Assembly (NCBI GenBank): GCA_900312665.1
Contig: ONZQ02000005.1
Location: 165,290 to 229,289, forward strand
Direction of reading: 5' to 3'
Length of the DNA: 64,000 bases
Source of the DNA: Cephalotrichum gorgonifer
Lineage: Eukaryota > Ascomycota > Sordariomycetes > Microascales > Microascaceae
Made by a program: the position numbers and the translations under genes. Below, piece after piece: positions 33,660-43,802 of the stretch; the first letter of the stretch is position 1; the number at the start of each line of letters is the position of its first letter. The notes beneath the pieces are model-generated. The model was given only the letters and a program-made list of their open reading frames with translations. It did not search any database and had not been told where the DNA came from.

Positions 33660-34820
33660 ATGGTCCGTCACAAGAAAGACAACTTCCGGGGTAAAAAGCC
33701 CCACCAAGGTGGTGGTGCCCCGCGCGGGGCTCCTCGTTCTTCCGCCGCCGGCGCCCCCGAGTTCAAAGCCGGCTGCTGGGACCTCGGCCACTGCGACCCG
33801 AAGCGGTGCTCCGGAAAGCGCCTCATGAGGCTCAACCTCCTCCGGTCCCTCCAGCCCGGCTACCGACACCAGGGTGTCATCATAACCCCTAACGGCAAGA
33901 AGACGCTCTCGCCTGCCGACGCCGACCTCCTAGTCAACTTCGGCGTCGCCGTGGTGGAGTGCTCATGGGCGAGGCTCGAGGAGGTGAACTGGTCAAAGGT
34001 CGGCGGAAAGTGCGAGAGGCTGCTGCCGTATCTCGTTGCGGCGAACTCTGTCAACTATGGGAAGCCGTGGAGGTTGAATTGCGCCGAGGCGTTGGCGGCT
34101 GCCATGTGCATATGCGGGAAGGAGGAGTGGGCCAGGAAGATACTAGAGCCGTTTTCGTATGGGGAATCGTTCATGGAGATCAACGGGTCCCTGCTGAAGA
34201 AGTACGCGACCAGCGAGAACGAGGAGGGGGTGAAGAGAGTGCAGGAGGAGTGGATGGAGAGGCTGGAGAAGGAGTATAGTGCTAGTAGAGAGGACGGGGA
34301 TGATATTTGGGGGGGTGGGAACGTTAACCATAGAGGCATTGCCCCCGACTCGGACGATTCGGACGAGGAAGAAGGCTCAGGCGAGTCCGAGGGTGACGAT
34401 GATAGCATCGATGGGATTTTCCTCGGAGAGAAGCCGCAAAAGGCCGCCAAGGAGGGGGGACTAGGGGAGCTGGAGAAGGATAGATATGCGCTATCAGATG
34501 ACTCCGACTCCGAGGACGCCATGGCCGAGATACGCCGCAAGGTCCTCGCCTCCAAAACCTTCACGAACCTCGACTCCGACCAGACGGACCGGAAGAAGCC
34601 CGAGACCGTTGCCCGCCCGCAGCACCCACAGAACGACTCTGATATTGAATCGGTCGAAAAGGAGGGTGACGAGGGTAGCGATGACGATGACGAGTTCGAC
34701 AAGCTTATCGAGGCCACGCCTAATACGGATAGGTTGGGGCTAGCCAAGCTTAAGAAGGAAAGGGAGAGGGCGGCGTCAGGGAGAGCGGTCACCATAGATG
34801 CCACCGGTGCGAGGTCATAG
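33660..34820 (+). CDS. TSR3: 18S rRNA aminocarboxypropyltransferase Tsr3
   Basis: A single exon gives 386 aa from ATG 33660, which has a strong ACCACCATGG context. The N-terminus is basic and Gly-rich. The conserved core includes LGHCDPKRCSGKRLMRL, TLSPADADLL, VVECSWARLEEV, RLLPYLVAANSVNYGKPWRLNCAEALAAA and a YGESFMEIN block. These are the RLI-like and Ribo_biogen_C parts of Tsr3. Tsr3 adds the 3-amino-3-carboxypropyl group from S-adenosylmethionine to N1-methylpseudouridine in the decoding region of 18S rRNA, a late cytoplasmic 40S maturation step. The last ~180 residues are very acidic (DDSDEEEGSGESEGDDD) and are longer than the core requires, as in many fungal homologues. It converges on the IF-2 gene, 254 bp away. 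Confidence 0.95.
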   Translation: MVRHKKDNFRGKKPHQGGGAPRGAPRSSAAGAPEFKAGCWDLGHCDPKRCSGKRLMRLNLLRSLQPGYRHQGVIITPNGKKTLSPADADLLVNFGVAVVECSWARLEEVNWSKVGGKCERLLPYLVAANSVNYGKPWRLNCAEALAAAMCICGKEEWARKILEPFSYGESFMEINGSLLKKYATSENEEGVKRVQEEWMERLEKEYSASREDGDDIWGGGNVNHRGIAPDSDDSDEEEGSGESEGDDDSIDGIFLGEKPQKAAKEGGLGELEKDRYALSDDSDSEDAMAEIRRKVLASKTFTNLDSDQTDRKKPETVARPQHPQNDSDIESVEKEGDEGSDDDDEFDKLIEATPNTDRLGLAKLKKERERAASGRAVTIDATGARS

Positions 34821-35074
34821 CACGTCTATAAACTAAGAAAACACCATTGCTCACGCGAAATCTACTCCTATGCATTATTATACCAACTAGAACTTATTCT
34901 TACAGAGTTAGTTGTGCAACTACCTCGCCAAGGTATCTATCTCTCTACCCCCTATGATATCTAACCCGCCGTCTATTTCCCCGAGAAAATGATATCAAGA
35001 CAACCAACCCTCCCCCGCCTTCGCCTCATACATGCAGAAAAGGGAAATTGTAGTTTACAGTTGGGTTCGTTGTT

Positions 35075-38000
35075 TTACAGGGACCTCTTCTCCCGGACGA
35101 CCTCGTACGCCTGTATCAGATCACCGACCTCCACATCCTGGAAGTCGAGACACCCGATACCGCACTCGGAGCCCTTCTTCATCTCCGTGACGTCCTTCTT
35201 GCCGTGCTTGAGGGACTCTAGTTTTCCTACGAGGAGAGAGACAGGGTAAGTACAGGGGAATGAAAGACGGAAAGCCGGGGGACGCGCGCCAATTATATAG
35301 AAAATGCGAGAAAAGGGAGAGGGGGGACCAGCCGCCAGACTTACCATCAAATATCTTCTTCCCCTTCCGGTGGACCCTCACCATGTCCGTCTTCTTCAGC
35401 GCCCCGTTCCTGATCTTGCAACCCGCAATGTTCTTGAACACCCTACCCTTGACGTTGATCGGGAACACCTGCTGGACCTCCGCCTCGCCCAGGACCCTCT
35501 GCGAGATGTTGTCCGGCAGCTGCGCCGACAGCTCCGCCTTGACGTCGTCCACGACGTGGTAGATGACGCTCCGGTCGATGATCTTCACGCCCGCCTCCTC
35601 GGCCTGGTTCTTGACGTGGCCCGGGATCGCGAGGTTGAAGTTGACGATGACGCTGTTCGACATGGCCGCGTACTCGACGTCTGACTCCACGATGGCCCCC
35701 GCCGCGGCCCGGAGGATCCGCGGTCGCACCTCGTTGTTGCCAATCTCCTGTATCGTCGCCGAGACGGCCTCGACCGAGCCGACTACGTCACCCCGGACGA
35801 TGAAGTTGACCGTCGCGGTCCGGGACTCCGCCTCCGCCGGCTCCCCAGCCGCCGACGCGGCCTCGGCAGCGGCTTTGGCCTCCGCCGCCGCCTCCGCCTC
35901 CTTCCGCTGACGCTCGGCCTCGACGACCCGCTTCTGCGCCTTCTCCCTCTCCTGCATCTCTCGGCGGTAGGCGACGGCAGAGCGAGCCTTCGCCTCGTCC
36001 GGCGGCTGGAGCGCGCGGTCGCCGGCGTTGGGCAGCTCGTCCCTCCAGCCGAGGACCTCAACGGGGGTCCCTGGGAGCGCCTCCTGGACTTCCTGGCCCG
36101 CCTCGTTCCGGAGCACGCGGACCTTCGCCCAGGCAGTGCCGCACACGAGGCAGTCACCGACTCGGAGCGTGCCTCGCTTGACGAGGACCGTCGCGGCCTT
36201 TCCCACGGACTTGACGCTGGCCTCAAGGACCCAGCCCTCGGCGGGGCCGTCGGGGCCGCCGCGGACATCGAGGATCTCGGACAGCGAGACGATGGCCTCC
36301 TCCAGGTCCTTCATCCCCAGCCCTGTCTTGCCGCTGACGGGCACGACCTGCACGTCACCCCCGTACTCCTCGATCTCCACGCCGTGGTGGCTGAGATCAG
36401 ACTTGACCTGTTCTATCCGGGCGTCTTCCTTGTCGGCCTTGGTTATGGCCACAATGATAGGGGCATTGGCGGCCCTGGCGTGCTTGAGCGCCTCTAGGGT
36501 CTGCGGCATGACGCTATCGTCGGCCGCCACGACGAGGATCACGATGTCGGTGACTTCTGCGCCTCGCTGCCTCATGCTGAGGAAGGCCGCGTGGCCGGGG
36601 GTATCAAGGAACGTGACGGACTTGCCCGAGGGCAAGTTGACAGCGAAGGCTCCGATGTGCTGCGTGATACCGCCGTGTTCCTGCGCCGCGACTGAGGATT
36701 TCCGAATGTAGTCGAGGAGAGTGGTCTTTCCATGGTCGACGTGTCCCATGATTGCGATGACAGGGGGCCTGGAGGGGACGCCAGTGAGGTCTTCTGGCAT
36801 GGGCTGAGGCCTGATATCACGAGCCATGCCGTCGTCCACCTTTACGTCAAAGCCAAACTCCTGCGCCACGAGTCCGGCCGTCTCGCCCGTGAAGATGGAG
36901 TCCTCGGCGACTTCCTCGAACCCGTACTCCTCGAGCATCTTGATAAAGTCGTCCACTCCGATCCGCAGAGCTTTCGCGAGGTCCGGAACGCTAATATATT
37001 CGGGGAGGAATATCTGGTGCGTCTGGGGCTCTTCCCGCCTTGCCGCTTTTCTCGCTGCCTTCTCTTCTGCCTTCCGCTGCCGGGCCTGTTCGGCACGTAT
37101 CTCGATCTCTTCGTCGTAATCCTCGTCATCTTCGCGCCCACCTCGCGACCGCCTGCTTACAGATGCGCGAGACTTCCTGGATCTTTCGGCATATCTGCTT
37201 TCATCGCGAGAATTGGGCTGCCGGGAACCCCAGGTCGAGGTCTGGGTATGATCCGGCGCATAGTCAGCATCCTTGGCGACGTCCCTGGCTTTCGGAGACG
37301 CGGAAGACAGCCAGGGCGCTTCAGAAGCGGAGGCGCTTCTCATTGGCCCCGAGAACCTAGAAGCCCAAGACTCCTCCGGTGCTTCTCTCGCTCTCGCTCT
37401 TCGACGCGGGCTCGGTGTGTCCTTGGACTTAGCAAACTCCGAAAATCGGTCAAATCCGCTCGTGCTTGGTTCGGAGGTTGTGGGTCCTGACTGTGTCCAG
37501 GATGGACTCGTCGTCTGTTGGGCGAACGACGGCGATCCAGAATCAGGTTGATTGTCCCATCCTCCTGCATTCTGCCTACGCCGCCTCGGTAATGAGCTCC
37601 AAGTCGGGAGCTCCGCCTCGGATTTCCTCGAAGCGCGACCTCCACCAGGGGTAGAGGCAGAGCCCGGTGCCCCAAAGTTTCCCCAGAAATCCTCCTTCTT
37701 ATCAGACCTCGGGGGTGCCATCCGAGGAGGCTGTTGTTCTCTGCGTGTAGGCCACGCTTGGTCTTCTGATGGTCCGCTGGCGAACGACGGGGCGCTATTC
37801 TGGCCCGATGGCCTCGCTGAGAACGACGGAGCACTATTCTGGCCCGCTGGCCTCGCTGCGAACGACGGAGCACTACTCTGGCCCGATGGGCGGGCTGCGA
37901 ATGATGGAGGGCTATTTTGGCCCGACGGTCTCGCTGCAAACGACGGAGGGTTATTCTTCCGCGCCCCCTGACTCCCAGTATCGTTGGTCCTAGGGCCCGC

Positions 38001-38578
38001 CCATGGGGCAGTGGGCTTGGTAGGTTTCGAGGCCGGGCCATCCCAATTAATCTGGTGGGGGATCGCCTTCGAACTACTCGGCGGGACGGGCGGTGCCTTA
38101 GTTGTATTCGGCCTGGTCGCCCCCGCAGGACCTAGTCGCGCGCGGGTCGCGGCCAGTTCCTCCGCCGTAAGGCCGCCCGAGGTTGCGCCTCGCGCCGGAG
38201 CTTGGGCATCGTCTTTTTTTGGCGCAGTAGCTCCTGCGGGTCCAAATAGCGCGCGGCGAGCGGCTAGCTCCTGCTCAGTGAGGCCGCCGGAGGTCGCGGG
38301 CTTGGCGGGGGCCTTGGGGACAAAGCTCGACGATCCCCATCCGGAGGATTTCAGAGGCGGCGCGCTTCTCGGGGAAGATGTCGAGATCCAGCGGCGGCAA
38401 GGTGATAGGGGTGTGGCGGGTTGGGTCGAGCGGAGGCCATTGTTACAGAGGGAGCAGACGTAGGGGTTCCCATTCGTCTAGGCGAGGTGTAAGTAGCGTA
38501 CAGAGAGAGGAAAAGGGGAGAGAAGGGAAGAGCAGGTTGTAAGATACGTACCCTCAATAGTCTCCTAGAGATCATCAT
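35075..38578 (-). CDS. Mitochondrial translation initiation factor IF-2
   Basis: Three exons, 38578-38552, 38477-35345 and 35226-35075, give 1103 aa. Exon 1 encodes only MMISRRLLR, the start of a basic mitochondrial presequence. The GTACGT...CCTAG intron joins it to TNGNPYVCSLCNNG. A Ser/Pro/Ala-rich N-terminal third follows. It holds a pair of similar ~24-aa blocks (SGGLTEQELAARRALFGPAG and SGGLTAEELAATRARLGPAG) and a five-fold 13-aa repeat (APSFAARPSGQNS type). The GTPase domain starts near 580 with GHVDHGKTT (from 587), then DTPGHAAF and TKAD (a Thr form of NKxD). Domain II and the C-terminal IF-2 domains end in DVEVGDLIQAYEVV. The last intron splits FDG/KLESLKHGKKDV. The protein delivers initiator tRNA to mitochondrial ribosomes. 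The shorter start at 37721 would miss the presequence and was rejected. Confidence 0.94.
37782..37957 (-). repeat. Coding 39-bp minisatellite inside the IF-2 gene
   Basis: Units start at 37782, 37821, 37860, 37899 and 37938, each GAACGACGGAGCACTATTC-like on the plus strand, with the last one partial. The period of exactly 39 bp keeps the IF-2 frame open and encodes five near-copies of a 13-aa unit with core PSFAARPSGQN. The unit lies in the disordered region between the presequence and the GTPase domain. Units differ by a few substitutions. Confidence 0.9.
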
Positions 38579-39129
38579 TCCATCTGTGACGAGGGGGTTG
38601 GCTGGGAGAGGGGGGGAGGTTGGCAACTTAATGCCAGTGAGAAAGAGAGCGTACAGGAGGATGGAGCTTATACTTGGGGGAATCTTTGTCAAAAAAGTTA
38701 TCGCGGCTTCACTGGACCGAGTTGGCGCGTGGTCCGGATGATTATCGGCTAATGATTGGCGACATGAGACGGAGCTGGGAGGTATAGACAGACTTACACG
38801 CATTCGCGTGGAAAACATATTTTCTTGTACTTTTAATTGTATCAAAGGTAGAATTAGTCTCCTTCTCCAAAGGAGAATGATCTGTTTAGAGGTCTCTGTG
38901 TGCCATGAGCTCCCCTTGCAATGTAAAGGAAGTCCTCGGCGGGTCCGGGAATGATGTCACTGATAATTGGTCGGGAGCACATTCAGGAGAGCTTCGCTCA
39001 AAATTTCCCAGTGACAACGAAGTACGTGTACAAAAATAAGCCTAGCTTCAACCCCAACTCACCCCTTTTCCCCACGTCCTCCAAGCAGTCGTTCCTTGGG
39101 CCATAGGGGCCTACCTACCAGCCGCCACA
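38579..39129. other. Shared promoter, IF-2 / unknown two-TM gene
   Basis: This is the upstream region of two divergent genes. Directly before the IF-2 start, a two-codon uORF (ATG GAA TGA, minus strand 38583-38575) overlaps the main ATGs. Nothing else was recognised. Confidence 0.4.
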
Positions 39130-40182
39130 ATGCCTCCCTCGAAGAGATCCGGAAAGGCTCGCCTCTCCTCCCAGAAATCCTCCTCCTCCAGCGGCCCTAC
39201 CATCCCGGCTCCCTTCCAGCCCGTCCCCGAAACCCTCCAGAAGCTCTTCACCAAGGACCTCGACAAGACCCACGTATACGTGACCCACGTCGACAACAAG
39301 CCCGCCGCCTTCAAGCGCAAGATCTTCCTCGTGCCCGTCGCGATGAACATAGCCGTCGCCCTCGCCTTCGCGTGGCGCGTCTGGACCATCAGCCCTTTCT
39401 ACCTCTCCCTCCTCCGCAACGTCTTCCTCGGCGAGGTCAACTCCACGAGCTTCAACTCGTCCGGCGCGACGTGGGGCCAGATGGCGTGGGAGATCGGCCG
39501 CCGGGCCCTCACCTTCATGCTCGACCTCGTGCTCTTCATCTTCGTGTGGCCGTGGCCCGTGGAGTTCTGCGCGGGGCGCGCCCACGGGAACCCGGTCCGG
39601 TGGCGGCTGAGCGTCGGGTTCCGCGAGAAGGAGATCTACGTGCGGCGCTCGCGCGAGTGGGACCGCGACCTGGCCTCGCTCCTCACCGAGCCCGGCGCCA
39701 AGGAGGCCTTCCTGTCCGTCGTGCGCCAGGCCACGGCCCCGTCCCTGATCGCCGAGAAGACTGGCTACCTCCTCATGAGCTCCCAGTGGGACCTCGACTG
39801 GGCGCTCATGGTCAAGGCGACGTCGCTCGTCGACTCCGCCGAGGTGCCCCTCGAGGCCTTCGGGTGCCTTGTGCTGGTGCACGACGCGACGCAGCACGGG
39901 TGGATGTGCCTCGACCTGTCCACGAAGAGGGATAACGTGGCCGACGAGCGCCGGAGGCAGGTCTTTGCGTTCCGCGACGCGCTGTCGGCCGCCGGGAAGG
40001 AGGACCTCTTTTACAGGTGGATCGAGATCGTGCAGTTCGAGAGCACGAGGCCCGGCGGGTTCGGGGAGGAGAAGCAGGTCGAGGTGGCGCAGAAGATCAG
40101 GGACATGTTTGCGAAGGAGGACATCGACTTTGACGAGTTTTGGATGGCGAGCGTGGGGAGCGACACCATTGCTGGTATGTAA
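39130..40182 (+). CDS. Conserved-looking two-TM protein of unknown function
   Basis: A single exon encodes 350 aa from an ATG in good context (CACAATGCC). Strong GC3 bias supports a real gene. Residues 1-30 are Ser/Lys-rich. Two hydrophobic segments lie at about 60-82 (IFLVPVAMNIAVALAFAW) and 121-142 (FMLDLVLFIFVWPWPVEF). The rest is soluble and mixed-charge, with a long block from WRLSVGFREKEIYVRR to the C-terminus. I do not recognise a family. The reading stops one codon into a GTATGT, which is a donor consensus. An alternative model splices from 40177 to about 40263 and ends in a short different tail (ERDMGVHI), but no clear branch site supports it. The membrane in which it sits is not known, and there is no obvious signal peptide. 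Confidence 0.8.
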   Translation: MPPSKRSGKARLSSQKSSSSSGPTIPAPFQPVPETLQKLFTKDLDKTHVYVTHVDNKPAAFKRKIFLVPVAMNIAVALAFAWRVWTISPFYLSLLRNVFLGEVNSTSFNSSGATWGQMAWEIGRRALTFMLDLVLFIFVWPWPVEFCAGRAHGNPVRWRLSVGFREKEIYVRRSREWDRDLASLLTEPGAKEAFLSVVRQATAPSLIAEKTGYLLMSSQWDLDWALMVKATSLVDSAEVPLEAFGCLVLVHDATQHGWMCLDLSTKRDNVADERRRQVFAFRDALSAAGKEDLFYRWIEIVQFESTRPGGFGEEKQVEVAQKIRDMFAKEDIDFDEFWMASVGSDTIAGM

Positions 40183-40623
40183 AAGGGGGGAAAAGGGGGA
40201 CGATGGCGAGGGTTGGTATTGCATGGTGGGAACAGCGACGACCATCTGTCTCGCTATGACTTAGAAAGGGATATGGGCGTTCATATATGAAGGTAGGATT
40301 GGGGCGAGTTTATCGCAAGTTTTAACGAAGCAACACCATTATAGACTTCATGGGCAAGATATAAAGAAGAGTATGGCTCCAGAATATCGCTGTATTCTGC
40401 TGTTTTTTTTTCTTTTTCAAACGTCGACATACGATGCAAATGCCGGTCGCCGCGTCTCGCGAAAGCCAAGACACTACGGAACAGTTTAAATGGTCGTAAC
40501 ATGTACCCAGAGTGCGACCAATGCAGATGTGACGCTGGCCGTCTAGGCCAGGCCATGCGAAGAAGTTCAGGGCCCTCCCCGGGCCAAACAGCGAGCCATA
40601 GACGAAGATCAGCCGATGTGGTC
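40183..40623. other. Convergent 3' region
   Basis: This lies between the ends of the two-TM gene (plus) and the PDAP1-like gene (minus). It holds the possible alternative 3' exon described for the two-TM gene. Nothing else was seen. Confidence 0.35.
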
Positions 40624-41568
40624 TCATTTCGACTTCTTGCCAGCCTTCTTGTCGAGGGCGGCCATCTTAGCCTCACGCTCGGCCTTCCTCGCGCTCTCCT
40701 GAGCCTCCTTCTCCTCCTTCTCGGCCTGGTGAAACAAGTAAGGTCAGCATGCTGCAGTGCGAATTGGGGTGGTGGTTAATGAAAAAAAGGGGGAAGGGCG
40801 GGGAAGGGCGGGACACAAGAGGAGTTACATACCTGCCTACGGGCAGCCTCGGCGGCCCTCTGCTCCCTGATGATCTTCAACCTCGCCAGGTCGGACTTGG
40901 CCTCGTCCGTCTTGCCCTGCTCGTGCAGAGCCTGATACCTATCCCTCGCGGCCTGGGCGTCGGCGCTCTCCCTCTCCTTCCTGTTACTCGCGACGCTCAG
41001 CTTGCCGACCTCGCCGGCGACGTCGTCGACGGGGTCCCTCGCGTTGACCATTTTCCTCGCGGCGCGCGAGTGGTTCGGGTTAGCGAGGCCGGCGTCATCC
41101 TCGTCCTCCTCCTCGTCGTCCGAGGGCGGTAGGTCGCCGACCTCGACGGCCTGGGCGTTCTTGCGCTTGATGGCGGCCTCCTTCTTCGCCTTCTTCTCCT
41201 TCTTGCGCTCCTCGCGGCTCAGGGTAGCCTGCTCCTCCTCCTCCTCATCATCATCCTCCTCGGACTCGGACTCGGACTCGTCCGACTGCAGGCCGCGCTG
41301 GCCACGGGGGACGGCGTCCTCGGACCACATGCTTATCTCGTTGCCGTCGGCATCGAGGGGTTTTAGGTCGCGGGAGAAGTGCTTGCCACCTTGGGGTGGG
41401 GGGACGTGTGTCAGCGGGGAGGTTTCATTTCCACGGAGAATGGTAGGTTTTGAGTTGGGGGTTCAAGGGGTGGAAGGGTGGTAGGGAAGCATTACCTCCG
41501 CGAGTGAACTTCTTGAACTTGCCACCACGGCCACGGGAGTTGGCGCCAGGTGCTCCTCTGGAACTCAT
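40624..41568 (-). CDS. PDAP1/PP28-like casein kinase substrate phosphoprotein
   Basis: Three exons, 41568-41496, 41389-40833 and 40725-40624, give 243 aa. The N-terminus (MSSRGAPGANSRGRGGKFKK) is basic and Gly/Arg-rich, and intron 1 splits the Gly-Gly run to give RGGGKHFSRDLKPLD. Then come an acidic Ser-rich stretch (SDESESESEEDDDEEEEE), a Lys-rich run and a second acidic run (PPSDDEEEDEDD). The core LANPNHSRAARKMVNARD is the PDAP1 signature, which ends in a long Glu/Lys/Arg/Ala-rich helix. The acidic Ser clusters fit casein kinase 2 sites. Animal PDAP1 (28-kDa heat- and acid-stable phosphoprotein) binds RNA and has been linked to growth-factor and stress signalling. The fungal role is unclear. 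Confidence 0.88.
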
Positions 41569-43802
41569 ATTGGGCAGTACTGTTGAAAAGAAACGGGTTG
41601 AAACTTGGGGGGGGTTATGAAGCAGATTTCTGTTCTCGGCCGTAGTATATATACGCCGAAAATGGGTGGAAGAGAAATGTTTGAGAGGGTGGTTGTTTGT
41701 GTGTGGGTGGGATGTTAGATCTACGTTTTCAGTCGTCGAAGCTGTTCGCGCGTACGAAGAGGTGCGGGGTGGGGTTTCCAAGTACAATTGCGGGGTGGTT
41801 TTTCGAGGGGCGACTCTGCTGAGGCGGGAGAGCCACGCCTATTTATACCAGGACGACGGAAAACGACAACACACGGCCTTACATGCGGGGTTACAGGTAC
41901 GTGACGGGACTGTGCCAGTGCCTGCCTGTATTAGCTTCAGTTTAGGCGCGTATGTGTGTAGAAAGAGCTTATTGCAGCCCAGGAACGTGAACATGATCTA
42001 TGTAATACAGATACTGGGATAGGAATTGAAAGTATATACATTGTAATGTTTGCTGTATGTGTCACCTCGACTTCATTCCCTCGAAGCATCACACAAAAGG
42101 ACAACATTCCTGTCAAAGGGAGGGAGCACCTTCTAAGAGACAATGCCCTTAAGTCATCGTCACACTTCAAAGGCCAGAGGCCAGCTCATGACTACATACA
42201 ATAACGGTTGCCGCCCAAGTGACTTCGTCCAAGACAGGCCCAGACGCCAAAAGGCCTAACCAAGGTGCAAGAAAGCCCAACCTGAAAGTAATCGGACACC
42301 TCATTCCTCATCTAAATCAGCTCCTTCGAGAAAGGTACTGGGGCACGAGAGCACGACATGCCATCAGCTTCCCGCGCTCCGCCCACTCCCTGCACGGTGA
42401 TGAAAGCAAAGGGGGAAAAGGCCCGCAGGGAAGGCCGTCTCCGCCAAGACCATTGGTCCCCAGTTGTCTAGACCTCGTCCCCCCTCATATCCGTCATCCG
42501 TCATCCTTGATGGAGAGAGGCAGGGAGGACATGGCCAGGTATACCCGTACTCGTACCTTGATGTTGCACTTTAGTCTGAGGCCTCTTACTGAAACCTACG
42601 CCCCACCCCGCGCATGGTTACTGTTCTGAGTCACCATGCGGGCTGGGATCTCGTGAGGTGTGGCCCGTTCTGCCCCGCGCTAATGCTACGATCTTTTGCA
42701 TCGCGGCACGCCACTGTCGCGACAAAGAAGAAAAAAGGCAGCAGCCACGTCAAACCGGGGTGCTCTCAAAAGCCTAAAAAATGGTCCTTGGGCCCTATGC
42801 GGGATAGGCTTCTACTACTCGTAAGTAGAATTTTAATCCCATCCGAACCGTAGACAGAACATAGCAGACAAAGTTTATCCATCGATCTTGGGAGACGAGA
42901 CGAACCGCGTAAGGAGGGGTCGCCAAGGAATTGCCCCTCCATGCGACGTACGAGCAAGCGATGCTATTAATCCTTGTATTAAACTAACTTGCCTAACTAC
43001 ATACGTAGCAAGTACTTCGTAGTCTACTTACTAAAATAATACCCTTAGTCACAAGAGTACTCATCAATGCCAAGACGGCAAATTCCGTCCACCTGAATCT
43101 GCAGCCCACGTGATCATAGACTCCACCATATAACCTCCAGAGAGCGGCTGCAGTCTCTGATTTTCTCTTCTCCTTCCCTTCCCTTAATTCAATACATACA
43201 TTCAACAATCCTTCTAATTATTCACTCCGTCATTTCAGTTTCAATGGATGCATTGGAGGGGAAGTTGAAGGAGAGAGCATCGATTCGCGAACTTACCCTC
43301 TGCTGGAGGCTCCTTTCGGGGGGCCATGAAGAGACGGAGAAATAAAACTCGCGCGACATTCCATTCTTTGGAAATCCCTTCTTTTACTAGCTCCGACTTG
43401 TTAATAATCGCTCGGGAGCGTTCCTCCTTCCCGTTGGAGGATACGCTTCTGGCGGTAGTCAACTCGGTGTCTGGCAATTGCATCTGTAGCGATGCTCTTC
43501 GTGTGTAGGCTCGTAGCTACCCATTCTCGTGAATCGGGATCCACCCGAGCAGTGGATGTAATACCATGTCCATTGCTCTGTGGCCCTAAACTGCGTGGTA
43601 GTGACTCAGTTGACCCGTCCTCAATGCTCCCTCGAGCCTGCAATGACAGACGGGGTTCGCCTGACCAGCATGCGTACTCGAAATTGCGGTGTCCCCGTCC
43701 TAACTCACGATGGCTCTGAACGCCTGCTCGATACAGCAAAGTTCCCGTACATACTCGTACCAGTACGGTCCCCAACCTTCGTTTTGACACCCATCATTCC
43801 CT
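41569..43802. other. 2.2-kb intergenic region
   Basis: This is promoter sequence of the PDAP1-like gene at its left end and the 3' flank of the F-box gene at its right. Three TACTCGTA motifs occur at 42548, 42816 and 43752, with several degenerate relatives near 43005. Open frames are short and unconvincing. Confidence 0.45.

Noticed and set aside
43243..43347. Short plus-strand ORF beginning ATGGATGCATTGGAG.
   Set aside because: It is only about 34 codons, with no splice partner and no recognisable motif.
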